A stretch of 39,098 bases of DNA from JAAZBG01 sp964390065 (lineage in GTDB: Bacteria > Fibrobacterota > Chitinivibrionia > Chitinivibrionales > Chitinispirillaceae). Location: the NCBI GenBank assembly GCA_964390065.1, contig CAYMGX010000025.1:1-39098 (forward strand). The letters run 5' to 3'. Below the pieces are notes generated by a model that was given only the letters and a program-made list of their open reading frames with translations, was not told where the DNA came from and searched no databases. Shown here piece after piece: positions 1-7,315 of the stretch (position 1 is its first letter; each line of letters begins with the position of its first letter). Both the position numbers and the translations under genes were made by a program.

Positions 1-436
1 TAGTTTTTATACGAAGAGGTACATCTTTTACAGCCCTCTCTACTGAATAGTAGGCAAAAACGGGTAAAGATATTTTATTGCTTAGGCGTTCTCTAAAATT
101 GTGGGATATGTGCTTTAAAGAAGCAAGATCACTCTTTGTATCTTCATTACGGGCTTTTCTTTTTTTAGCAACACTCCATTCACCAATATCCGTCTTTAAT
201 GATAGATTCGAAACAAACGCACCATTTTGAATATCCTTTTCATCAATTGAAATACCATTTCCCTTATCGTTGAGAACTCTTGCTCTAAGCCACGATAACA
301 GAATTGCCACCGCATCCAGAAGTGTAGTTTTACCACATCCATTAGGAGCTGCTATTACTGTAAGATCTTTGTTAAAGAATAACTCACTCTTCTCAAATGC
401 CTTATAATTCTCAATACTGATTTTTTCAATAACCAT
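1..436 (-). CDS. AAA family ATPase, N-terminal part, cut by window edge
   Basis: The reading frame is open from the ATG at 436 to the left edge (145 codons), so the C-terminus is missing. The start MVIEKISIENYKAFEKSELF is the usual opening of RecF/SMC-like ABC ATPases. It is followed by a Walker A, APNGCGKTT (about residues 30-38), then LLDAVAILLSWL. Around residues 125-140 it has FAYYSVERAVKDVPLRI, a block I associate with AAA ATPases of the PtuA/OLD-like type found in some phage-defence modules and retron effectors. The Walker B and any partner nuclease lie outside the window, so a defence role is only a guess. It is separated from its right neighbour by about 470 non-coding bases. Confidence 0.8.
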   Translation of the reverse strand, partial: MVIEKISIENYKAFEKSELFFNKDLTVIAAPNGCGKTTLLDAVAILLSWLRARVLNDKGNGISIDEKDIQNGAFVSNLSLKTDIGEWSVAKKRKARNEDTKSDLASLKHISHNFRERLSNKISLPVFAYYSVERAVKDVPLRIKT

Positions 437-908
437 TGTCTACTCCACAACAATTTTATCTTGTGCCGGTTGTCATTTATTTGAAAAGAACTCAATATAT
501 CAAACCACAAGACATCTATTACTTTCCAGATCTATTTTAAAGTACGAACGAAAATATACTTATAAAGTTAGCGGTGTTCAACAGTTTTTCCTTATAACTT
601 TTTTATTCAAATAGTTAAACATTTGTACCAACCACTAATTGGACAAAGAAATCCTATCCAGGTAATCATATCAAGGTCACATAAATTTACATGAAAAAAA
701 ACATTTAGGAATGAGCATTATTTCAAAACAACCACACCTCTCCTGCGGGAGAGGTCGCGCGGCTTTGAGCGCGGGTGAGGTCTTGCAAAGTAACAATTCA
801 CTAATCAATTATTTTCCAATGCAATCACCATGAGCTCTCATTCAGCACAATGCTATAAAGCATTAAAACCTCATTGAGCTCTGTATAAAATTCAAAACAA
901 CACTCTTT
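437..908. other. Intergenic region with one GC-rich palindromic repeat
   Basis: No gene is visible in this 472-base, AT-rich stretch. Apart from the repeat at 736-781, the only structure is a small stem of five pairs near 857-872 (AATGC/GCATT), downstream of the unknown gene ending at 909. It lacks a U-run, so I do not call it a terminator. Confidence 0.5.
736..781. repeat. GC-rich palindromic repeat, CCTCTCC...GGGTGAGG type
   Basis: ACCTCTCC (736-743) pairs perfectly with GGAGAGGT (748-755) across a TGCG loop. A second short GC-rich palindrome and the tail GCGGGTGAGGTC follow. The composition contrasts sharply with the AT-rich surroundings. The repeat shares its CCTCTCC / GGAGAGG / GGGTGAGG layout with the element at 19783-19894. 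Such units are scattered as REP-like repeats in many bacterial genomes; their role is unknown. Confidence 0.7.
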
Positions 909-2294
909 TTACGTTTCTGTAAAGTTAACAGGACACTGCGATTCAATGTTAAAAACACCTCGTTCGAGGCGTTTTATTGTAAACAGTGGGCATAATCTTT
1001 CGAGAACAACTAACAGGCGCTGCATTCTGATTTCAAGCCCCGGATTTGAACGGTCATACACAATCTCAGGATCATCAAGCAACGCTTTTCGTTCAAAAGT
1101 GCTGATACCGTCAATATACAGTAGCAGCACTTTTTTTAATATCTTCGCAGGAATATTTCTTACTAACAATTTATCATTACAATAGATCGCATCATTATCA
1201 GCCTTATAAACAAACTCATAGGTAGTATTGAGACACCGGATTAATTTACGATGTTTTGCTTTTATTCTATTCCAGACTGCAGGGTGAGGACTTGATGATT
1301 TGCGAAAGAAATATGAGAGTGTTGTCTGGGTGTTTTTTTCAACAATTTTATACCTTATTGTAAACATTGCAAACGGTGCACCATAGACACATCCTGCATG
1401 AAGCACCTCGCGGTTTCTCTTTTCACAAAAATACGGTGTGATAATTTCGATGACATTACAGGGAATTATTTTTTCCACATTGTCTATTTTTTGAATATCC
1501 ACACCAAGATTCGCAAGGAAAAGTCCAAAATCAACAACATGACCAACAACACTGGAGTTTACGTATAGCAAGCTGTTCTCCTCACGCACGGTCTCACCTT
1601 TGAGTATCTCATCGACACTCCGGCAATCTGCCACAATAGAAACTTCGTCAAACGGTGGATAATTAATGCATAATGGTGCATACTTGATTTTTGGGAGCAT
1701 CCAAAGATCACAATCAAGATGCGGTAGAGCCTGTGTGAAATATTTATCCAAAGAAAAGGCAACTAATTCATGTTGAAAGCCATTTTCACCGGTTACGTTA
1801 AGAACTGTGAAAAAACTATTCTTAGCAATAATTCTTGTCAACATTTCGTTGGTATGAATCAACCAGTGACGATGATCGAAGGTCTTACTGAACATGTCTG
1901 CACTTAGATTCATCGCTCGTGTAAAGACCTCAACAGGAAGATCCATTCCATAGCGCAATTCTGAATATGCAACTCTGACAAGTTCAGTAACATCTGCACC
2001 ATTTTGTAAACAAAACGATTCAAGACTATTGATAAAACGGATAACATATTCGGTTGGAAACATTGAACCATGGATCCAGATTTTTTCCACGATTTCTTTT
2101 GTCGAAAGTGCACTATCTTTTTTAATAAGCGGTATTGATGATATAAATGTATTTACCTGATCAATAGTAAATTGATTCAATAGTTCACCGTAGAGTAAAC
2201 GCAGCCCGTCACCGCGGATAAAATGACGTATTTTATCCATGGAAACGTTATAACGCTTGTCTGATTCCACTCTGTCAACAACACTAAAAGTCAT
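909..2294 (-). CDS. Hypothetical protein, 461 aa, at the distal end of the Moco cluster
   Basis: I do not recognise this family. The frame is long and has AAGGTA upstream of the ATG at 2294, so it is very likely a real gene. No signal peptide, clear membrane segment or metal motif is visible, and the composition suggests a soluble mixed alpha/beta protein. Residues of possible note are a Cys-containing block HAGCVYGAPFAMF near residue 300 and a helical, basic C-terminal third (FFRKSSSPHPAVWNRIKAKHRKL, about residues 328-350) that ends in a region resembling a winged helix (IRMQRLLVVLERLCPLFTIKRLERGVF). It starts 113 bases after mogA on the same strand, so it may be the last gene of the molybdenum-cofactor transcript or a separate unit. 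No function is proposed. Confidence 0.8.
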   Translation of the reverse strand: MTFSVVDRVESDKRYNVSMDKIRHFIRGDGLRLLYGELLNQFTIDQVNTFISSIPLIKKDSALSTKEIVEKIWIHGSMFPTEYVIRFINSLESFCLQNGADVTELVRVAYSELRYGMDLPVEVFTRAMNLSADMFSKTFDHRHWLIHTNEMLTRIIAKNSFFTVLNVTGENGFQHELVAFSLDKYFTQALPHLDCDLWMLPKIKYAPLCINYPPFDEVSIVADCRSVDEILKGETVREENSLLYVNSSVVGHVVDFGLFLANLGVDIQKIDNVEKIIPCNVIEIITPYFCEKRNREVLHAGCVYGAPFAMFTIRYKIVEKNTQTTLSYFFRKSSSPHPAVWNRIKAKHRKLIRCLNTTYEFVYKADNDAIYCNDKLLVRNIPAKILKKVLLLYIDGISTFERKALLDDPEIVYDRSNPGLEIRMQRLLVVLERLCPLFTIKRLERGVFNIESQCPVNFTET

Positions 2295-2407
2295 CGTTCA
2301 TTACCTTCAGCTTATTAGACGGTTTATTACGAGTATTTTCAATATAGTTCAAACCGCCAGTGATATCAATCCATTGTCCAATTTCTGTCAGGCTCGTTTG
2401 GGATTAA

Positions 2408-2875
2408 TCAGTGTCCCTCTCCTGCGATCATGCGTACCGAGTGTGAAATCATTGGGATAAATAGTCCCAGACAAAACGTTGCGCCTTTAACTGACCCCGG
2501 GAAATTTACCACCATCGTTTTTCCATGGATACCTGCTATCGCACGCGAAAAAACGGCATGTTTCGTCTGTTTAAGTGATTCATTTCTAAGATACTCGCCT
2601 ATTCCGGGGACAAGTTTTTCACACCAATCACTTGTTGCATCAGGAGTAACATCACGGGGCGAAATTCCGGTTCCCCCGGTGGTAAAAATAAAATCACATG
2701 ATGTAAACTCATTAAATGCATCAATTATCTGATCTTTTTCATCGGGAACAATTTTCCTGTGAACAATACACGGTTCAATTGACGCTTTGAGTAATTCCTC
2801 TATCGCGGGCCCGCTAAGATCCTCATAGATCCCCTTTGACGCCCGATCAGAGACTGTAAGTACCAGTATTTCCAT
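2408..2875 (-). CDS. mogA: Molybdopterin adenylyltransferase MogA/MoaB family
   Basis: A cytosolic enzyme of molybdenum-cofactor synthesis that adenylylates molybdopterin before metal insertion by MoeA. The 155-residue length is normal for single-domain MogA/MoaB. The N-terminus MEILVLTVSDRASKGIYEDLSGPAIEELL and the glycine-rich MPT-binding motif FTTGGTGISPRDVTPDAT (about residues 64-81) are diagnostic. FPGSVKGA near residue 125 matches the conserved second motif. Its ATG at 2875 lies inside the end of the MOSC gene (29-base overlap), with GGAGTG as ribosome-binding site, so the two are translated from one message. The SDRASKGIYED start fits MogA somewhat better than MoaB, but the choice between the two names is not certain. 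Confidence 0.93.
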   Translation of the reverse strand: MEILVLTVSDRASKGIYEDLSGPAIEELLKASIEPCIVHRKIVPDEKDQIIDAFNEFTSCDFIFTTGGTGISPRDVTPDATSDWCEKLVPGIGEYLRNESLKQTKHAVFSRAIAGIHGKTMVVNFPGSVKGATFCLGLFIPMISHSVRMIAGEGH

Positions 2876-3284
2876 TTGTAATCACTCCACCCTTTAAAAC
2901 CCGTGCAAAGACTCCCTGTTTTGGCATAATACAATCCCCTACCTGCTTCATAATAGCACATCCGCTATGGCACTCTTTTCCAATCTGAGTGACCTCAAGC
3001 AGACATTCGCTAATTGTCAACTTTGTTCCGATTGGCAGCGTATGAAGTACAATGCCTGATGTTGTTATGTTTTCTGCGAAATCCCCGATTTTTACTGATG
3101 CATTCCTGGCCTGCATAGCCTGTATATCCTCAAGCGCAAGCAATGATACTTCCCGATGACCAGAGCCCGCGTGGGCATCACCGCAAACGCCAACACCGAC
3201 TTTCAGTTCGATACTGTCAACTGGTGTTTTCTGAATTCCCTTTTTGTCTGATATATTGACTGATACAACATTAAACATATTCAT
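2847..3284 (-). CDS. Small MOSC-domain protein
   Basis: A 145-residue stand-alone MOSC domain. MOSC proteins (the Moco sulfurase C-terminal type) are thought to bind or sulfurate molybdenum cofactor. The conserved block GKECHSGCAIMKQVGDC, followed by IMPKQGVFARVLKGG (about residues 102-132), includes the Cys expected to carry sulfur, and GDAHAGSGHREVSLL (about residues 35-49) matches the other MOSC motif. The gene overlaps moaC by ATGA (3281-3284) and mogA by 29 bases. In many anaerobes this small MOSC is fused to a MogA/MoaB domain; here the two are separate but overlapping. Role inferred: a late step of cofactor maturation for the formate dehydrogenase upstream. Confidence 0.9.
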   Translation of the reverse strand: MNMFNVVSVNISDKKGIQKTPVDSIELKVGVGVCGDAHAGSGHREVSLLALEDIQAMQARNASVKIGDFAENITTSGIVLHTLPIGTKLTISECLLEVTQIGKECHSGCAIMKQVGDCIMPKQGVFARVLKGGVITNGNTGTYSL

Positions 3285-3736
3285 TCTATTACTTCCTTCT
3301 TTTTACTAACAAGAATCACATTGCTAATAACCATCTTTTTATCAATCGCCTTACACATATCATAGAGCGTGAGCGCAGCAACAGACACTGCGGTCAGCGC
3401 CTCCATTTCGACTCCTGTTGAACCTTCGCAAATTACTGTTGATGTTATTTCGACACGATCTGAATGTATCACAAAATCTACAGCAACATTATTAAGCAGT
3501 AAAGGGTGACAAAGAGGGATCAGATCTGCCGTTTTCTTCGCGGCCATAATTCCGGCAACGCGCGCACACGCGAGCGCGTCACCTTTTTTTAACAGCATTC
3601 CCCGCAGTTGAATAATCGTTTCTTTCTGCATGATAATGTCGCCTTTCGCAACTGCAGTTCGAAGTGACTTGCCCTTTGCAGAGACATCAACCATTGTCAT
3701 AGTTCCCTGTTCATCAATATGAGAAAATTCACTCAT
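3281..3736 (-). CDS. moaC: Cyclic pyranopterin monophosphate synthase MoaC
   Basis: It converts the MoaA product (3',8-cyclo-GTP) to cyclic pyranopterin monophosphate, the first stable Moco intermediate. The 151 residues match the family's normal size. Visible signatures are FSHIDEQGTMTMVDVS at the N-terminus, GIMAAKKTADLIPLCHPL (about residues 66-83, with the catalytic Lys region) and EGSTGVEMEALTAVSVAALTLYDMCKAIDK near the C-terminus. The ATG at 3736 has a strong GGAGGA site. One base separates it from moaA and it overlaps the MOSC gene by four bases, so translation is probably coupled. Confidence 0.97.
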   Translation of the reverse strand: MSEFSHIDEQGTMTMVDVSAKGKSLRTAVAKGDIIMQKETIIQLRGMLLKKGDALACARVAGIMAAKKTADLIPLCHPLLLNNVAVDFVIHSDRVEITSTVICEGSTGVEMEALTAVSVAALTLYDMCKAIDKKMVISNVILVSKKKEVIE

Positions 3737-3737
3737 T

Positions 3738-4553
3738 TTATCCTCCGATTTGATTCATACTTCGTGTACTGCATGCGACACCGTTTTCCGGTTTATTGTG
3801 TATTGCACGTTTCAAGGAACCGGCAATATCATCAAGATCGATTTTTTCCTCATTGTCGGAAAAAAGACATGACTTCACAAAACCATCAGCAGTTATTCTG
3901 ATCCTGTTACACCTGCTGCATTTCGGCGGCCGCTCGGCAGTAACTTCACTAATTGAAATGTCTTCCCTATCCGACAATGTAAATCTATGTATTAATTGAA
4001 GATTCACGCTATTGCGCATGCAGAAGGAACGCATTTGCTCTATTTCATCAAGTGTTGTTTCCCGGGTAATTACCATATTGATTTTTGTATTTTCAAACCC
4101 GGCAGTTTGTGCAGCATCAATACCCCGGATAACATCAGTAATAACGCCCCCGCGGGTAATCCGGGAAAATGCTTCACTATCAAGTGTATCGAGAGATATT
4201 GTCACTCTATCAAGCCCTGCGGTTTTCAGTGCAACTGCCTTATCATATGTCAAAAGGGATCCATTTGTTGTCATGCAGATATCACGATAATAACCGGTTG
4301 TTTTTATCAGTGCAACGCAGTGTTCGATATTCTTTTTAACAAGCGGTTCCCCACCGGTCAAGCGTATTTTATAAAACCCGATTTTTCCGGCTTCAAGAGC
4401 AATGTTCGCGATATCCTCATACCGGAGCATCTGATCATGACTTTTAAACTCAACGCCATCAGAGGGCATGCAATAGATACACCTGAAATTGCACCGGTCT
4501 GTAACAGAAATCCGCAGATAATAAATTTCTCGTCCATATGTGTCAAGTAACAT
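3738..4553 (-). CDS. moaA: GTP 3',8-cyclase MoaA, short form
   Basis: A radical SAM enzyme that starts Moco synthesis from GTP. The first 4Fe-4S site is C21-x3-C25-x2-C28 (CNFRCIYC), followed by LTGGEPL. The second, GTP-binding cluster is C212-x2-C215-x13-C229, with CNRIRIT carrying the two arginines that contact substrate in MoaA. The chain ends in the family's essential diglycine (QIGG). At 271 residues it is about 50-60 shorter than typical MoaA (about 330). The deletion lies between the barrel strand LQLIHRFTL and the second cluster: 184 residues separate C28 and C212, against about 230 in E. coli. AAAGGA precedes the ATG at 4553. moeA ends 10 bases upstream. Confidence 0.92.
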   Translation of the reverse strand: MLLDTYGREIYYLRISVTDRCNFRCIYCMPSDGVEFKSHDQMLRYEDIANIALEAGKIGFYKIRLTGGEPLVKKNIEHCVALIKTTGYYRDICMTTNGSLLTYDKAVALKTAGLDRVTISLDTLDSEAFSRITRGGVITDVIRGIDAAQTAGFENTKINMVITRETTLDEIEQMRSFCMRNSVNLQLIHRFTLSDREDISISEVTAERPPKCSRCNRIRITADGFVKSCLFSDNEEKIDLDDIAGSLKRAIHNKPENGVACSTRSMNQIGG

Positions 4554-4563
4554 GTGTTTTCCT

Positions 4564-5742
4564 TTATTTCTCTATGAGTTGCACGGAAACCATTGTTCCC
4601 TTTTCAACTGCGTCAATATCTTCATTCAGCCACAGAAATGCATGAGCATTTGAATAGGCATTAATGTGTGCAGATCCGTGATAGTTGACAACTTCTGCCA
4701 AGCCCTCAGATGTAAACCTGACCGGTACAATCTCTTTTCTGTCACCTTTTTTCTTTTTAATATCATTTGCAAGGGGTACAGTAACGAATACTGGCGCATC
4801 GTAATTCCCCATCATACGCATAAGAAAAGGACGTACAAGAATTTCAAACAAAACAAATGTCGAAACAGGATTGCCGGGCATACCAAAAACAAATTGTTTA
4901 CCATTGGTTCCAAACACTGTTGGTTTACCGGGTTTAATCGCAATGTTTTCAATCAGTAAATTAAAGCCACATTCTTTAAGCGTATCCGGTACGCAATCGA
5001 AATCTCCTGCCGAGACACCACCAGAGACAAGAATAACATCCGATTCAGACATTGCTTTTTCTATTACATTCTGTGTTGAACTTTTCGTATCTTTTGCGAT
5101 TCCGAAATATTCAGGTTTACACCCGCAACGCAGTGCCTGTGCGTAAAGCTGATAACTATTACTATTACGGATTAGAGCACCATCAGGAATCGTTTCCGGT
5201 TCAACGAGTTCATTGCCAGTTGCAATAATACCGATTCGGGGCGACTTTACAACCGGCACATTTTTGTATCCAGCCGCAGCAAGTACTGCGCAGGTTGCAG
5301 CAGTAATACGCGTACCTTTACTTAGTAATACATCTCCGGCATTTGTATCTTCTGCTTTGTAACGGATATTTTTATTGTTTGTCATTTTGGTTACGGTTAC
5401 TATGCCATCAGTTTCTGAGCTGTGTTCAAACATAACAACGCAATCTGCACCGGATGGAACCATTGCACCTGTCATAATACGGCTGCACATCCCGTTTTCA
5501 ATTGACACGTTAGGAACAGCCCCGGCAGCAATTGTTTCAACGATTTTCAGCGGCATAGACCGGTCACTAAATTTGCATGCATATCCATCCATTGCTGACA
5601 TATCCGCAGGGGGAATAAAAACATCCGACACTATATCTCTGGCTAACACACGCCCGGTCGAATGCTCAAGTCCAACAATCTCGCTGTCACATTGACGAAC
5701 TGCGTGCATAACAATTTCCATAGCTTTTTCAAATGATACCAT
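4564..5742 (-). CDS. moeA: Molybdopterin molybdenumtransferase MoeA
   Basis: It inserts molybdate into adenylylated molybdopterin to make Moco. I chose the ATG at 5742 (392 aa, MVSFEKAMEIV) because AAGGGAA lies seven bases upstream; a longer frame to 5772 only adds ten unlikely residues. Motifs: PPADMSAMDGYA (domain I, about residues 45-56), GGVSAGDFDCVPDTLKECG (the MoeA/MogA-fold MPT-binding loop) and FGMPGNPVSTFVLFEILVRP. The C-terminal domain IV follows. It sits between mobA (62 bases) and moaA (10 bases). Confidence 0.96.
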   Translation of the reverse strand: MVSFEKAMEIVMHAVRQCDSEIVGLEHSTGRVLARDIVSDVFIPPADMSAMDGYACKFSDRSMPLKIVETIAAGAVPNVSIENGMCSRIMTGAMVPSGADCVVMFEHSSETDGIVTVTKMTNNKNIRYKAEDTNAGDVLLSKGTRITAATCAVLAAAGYKNVPVVKSPRIGIIATGNELVEPETIPDGALIRNSNSYQLYAQALRCGCKPEYFGIAKDTKSSTQNVIEKAMSESDVILVSGGVSAGDFDCVPDTLKECGFNLLIENIAIKPGKPTVFGTNGKQFVFGMPGNPVSTFVLFEILVRPFLMRMMGNYDAPVFVTVPLANDIKKKKGDRKEIVPVRFTSEGLAEVVNYHGSAHINAYSNAHAFLWLNEDIDAVEKGTMVSVQLIEK

Positions 5743-5804
5743 TTTATTTTCCCTTATTGTATATATAAACATTTACAAGCGTAGCGCATTATTACCTTAT
5801 TTAT

Positions 5805-6800
5805 TCATATTTTGCTTATTGTTATAGAGTTTGCGTTACAATATGCTTCGTAATCACTCCGGGTATTCAAATTAGCATACCATGTACTATCAGACCATGG
5901 TATTACTTTTGTTTTACAGATAGTAAACAGATCTTTGACTCTTAATTTTTTTCTATCAAGCAGCATTTTAATTGCATCAAGACATGCTTTCGTATATACC
6001 GCCATCATTGGTTCAACGGTATCCTCTTTGAATGAAGGAACTACGATATCGTATTCATTACATAAGGAGAGCATTTTCCTGATGAGCATTGGATGTATAT
6101 ATGGTATGTCGCAGGCGACAACGAGCGACACACGCGAATACGATTCTGTCAATGCTGAATATATACCGGCAAGAGGTCCCAATCCATCATATTTATCAAC
6201 AACAACCCGAACATTCTCAAGTTGTGATTGTTTACCTTTAGCGATACTTACAAGAAGGTTATCGCAATAATGAACAAGCCGCCCTGCAAGTGATACTGCA
6301 AGTGTCGTTTCTCCTAAGGGAAGTAATGCTTTATCTGTACCCATACGGGAACTTTTTCCACCAGCAAGTAAAATTCCCTGAACTGGCTCAATTCTTACAC
6401 CGGATAACCAGGCTATTTTTTGTAGTATACTTAAAGGTAATTGGAGCTTGTCGGCATACACATGTAATTCATTATCAGACATTGTTGATCCGCAAACCAT
6501 TCTTGAACAACGTGTTTCATAAGGATACACCATGGTATCACCTGTCTCAAATGGCTGAATTACCAGATCTGGAATAATCCTTTCTATTTCATGATCACTT
6601 TGATAAATGGTAACAGACTGCACAGTAACGCCACATGTCAATTGACAACATTTATAATTATCGGTTTTAATTGTATCAACCACAGGCAGGTTACCATTAT
6701 TGACATTTTGACAGCATACCGACAAAAGACTGACAATTTCATCATATATGAATTGACTCCAACCATGATTTGTGATCGTTGTAATCAGAATCGTCCTCAT
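5805..6800 (-). CDS. mobA: MobA molybdenum cofactor guanylyltransferase with extra N-terminal domain
   Basis: Residues about 141-331 form a MobA nucleotidyltransferase, which attaches GMP to molybdopterin for bis-MGD enzymes such as formate dehydrogenase. It has the GTP-binding LLAGGKSSRMGTDKALL (about 144-160), VVDKYDGLGPLAGI and VVACDIPYIHP with the metal-binding Asp. MobA alone is about 190-200 aa; here about 140 residues precede it (MRTILITTITNHGWSQF...). I cannot place this domain. It contains KCCQLTCG (residues 50-57) and PDLVIQPFETGDTMVYP, and looks alpha/beta, vaguely like an oxidoreductase gamma-subunit fold, but that is weak. The CQLTC pentapeptide also occurs at the end of the 64-aa protein nearby. 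The start overlaps the modE stop (ATGA), so coupled translation supports this full-length start. Confidence 0.9.
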   Translation of the reverse strand: MRTILITTITNHGWSQFIYDEIVSLLSVCCQNVNNGNLPVVDTIKTDNYKCCQLTCGVTVQSVTIYQSDHEIERIIPDLVIQPFETGDTMVYPYETRCSRMVCGSTMSDNELHVYADKLQLPLSILQKIAWLSGVRIEPVQGILLAGGKSSRMGTDKALLPLGETTLAVSLAGRLVHYCDNLLVSIAKGKQSQLENVRVVVDKYDGLGPLAGIYSALTESYSRVSLVVACDIPYIHPMLIRKMLSLCNEYDIVVPSFKEDTVEPMMAVYTKACLDAIKMLLDRKKLRVKDLFTICKTKVIPWSDSTWYANLNTRSDYEAYCNANSITISKI

Positions 6801-7168
6801 GTATTATCAGCTCCGTTTTGCATAGTGTTGATAACAGGTGACAAATTATCATTATAGGCATTTTTCATAAACTGATCTACAGACAGATAATAACTATTCC
6901 AGGCACTTAAGAATTGTTTACCAAATTCCGTTAATTTTGTTTCTCCACCGGATCGCCCACCCCTGACAGTAATCACCAGTTTTTTCCCAAATCCATTTTC
7001 AGCGCTTTTTATATCGCCCCAGGCCTTTCGGTAACTTCGGTCCAATGACTCCGCAGCTTTTTGAATTGATCCAAGTTCATCAATGGCTGCAAGCAGTTTC
7101 CATTTACCACTTCCGAATACCGCAGTACCGTTATCACTATTGAGAAATAGTTTTAAACCGGATTTCAT
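6797..7168 (-). CDS. modE: ModE-type HTH regulator lacking a molybdate-binding domain
   Basis: A winged-helix DNA-binding domain of the ModE N-terminal family: KWKLLAAIDELGSIQKAAESLDRSYRKAWGDI (about residues 23-54) is the helix-turn-helix, and VRGGRSGGETKLTEFGKQFL (about 68-87) the wing. ModE normally senses molybdate through C-terminal Mop/TOBE domains; this 123-aa protein ends soon after the HTH and has none. A separate tandem-Mop protein lies in the modABC operon at 18126-18530. Expected role: control of molybdate uptake, Moco or formate dehydrogenase genes, with the ligand input unclear. It overlaps mobA by four bases. AAGGAT precedes the ATG. Confidence 0.9.
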   Translation of the reverse strand: MKSGLKLFLNSDNGTAVFGSGKWKLLAAIDELGSIQKAAESLDRSYRKAWGDIKSAENGFGKKLVITVRGGRSGGETKLTEFGKQFLSAWNSYYLSVDQFMKNAYNDNLSPVINTMQNGADNT

Positions 7169-7233
7169 TTTCTTAAAATATCCTTATGTTAATTCAATGA
7201 TCCTGATCTTGTGTAAACTGCATGTGCCAATTC

Positions 7234-7304
7234 ACGCCCCCTAAGTCCCCCTGCGGGGGATTTAGGGGGCGTCCCAGTCGAAATGTCGTAGCCGACATAT
7301 CGAC
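7234..7304. repeat. Two adjacent palindromes (GCCCCCTAAGTCCCCC type plus ATGTCG stem)
   Basis: An 18-pair stem spans 7234-7272 (ACGCCCCCTAAGTCCCCC against GGGGGATTTAGGGGGCGT, one G-T pair, TGC loop). Right after it, GTCGAAATGTCG pairs with CGACATATCGAC (7277-7304, one A-A mismatch, TAGC loop). Nine A residues follow on the plus strand. The first stem is the same family as 8942-9063. It lies between the 64-aa gene and modE. On the coding (minus) strand the U-run comes before the hairpin, so it is not a normal terminator. Confidence 0.75.
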
Positions 7305-7315
7305 AAAAAAAAAGG

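Noticed and set aside
3996..4550. 184-codon open frame on the plus strand over moaA
   Set aside because: It lies antisense to a clear MoaA with all motifs intact, and has no homology features of its own.
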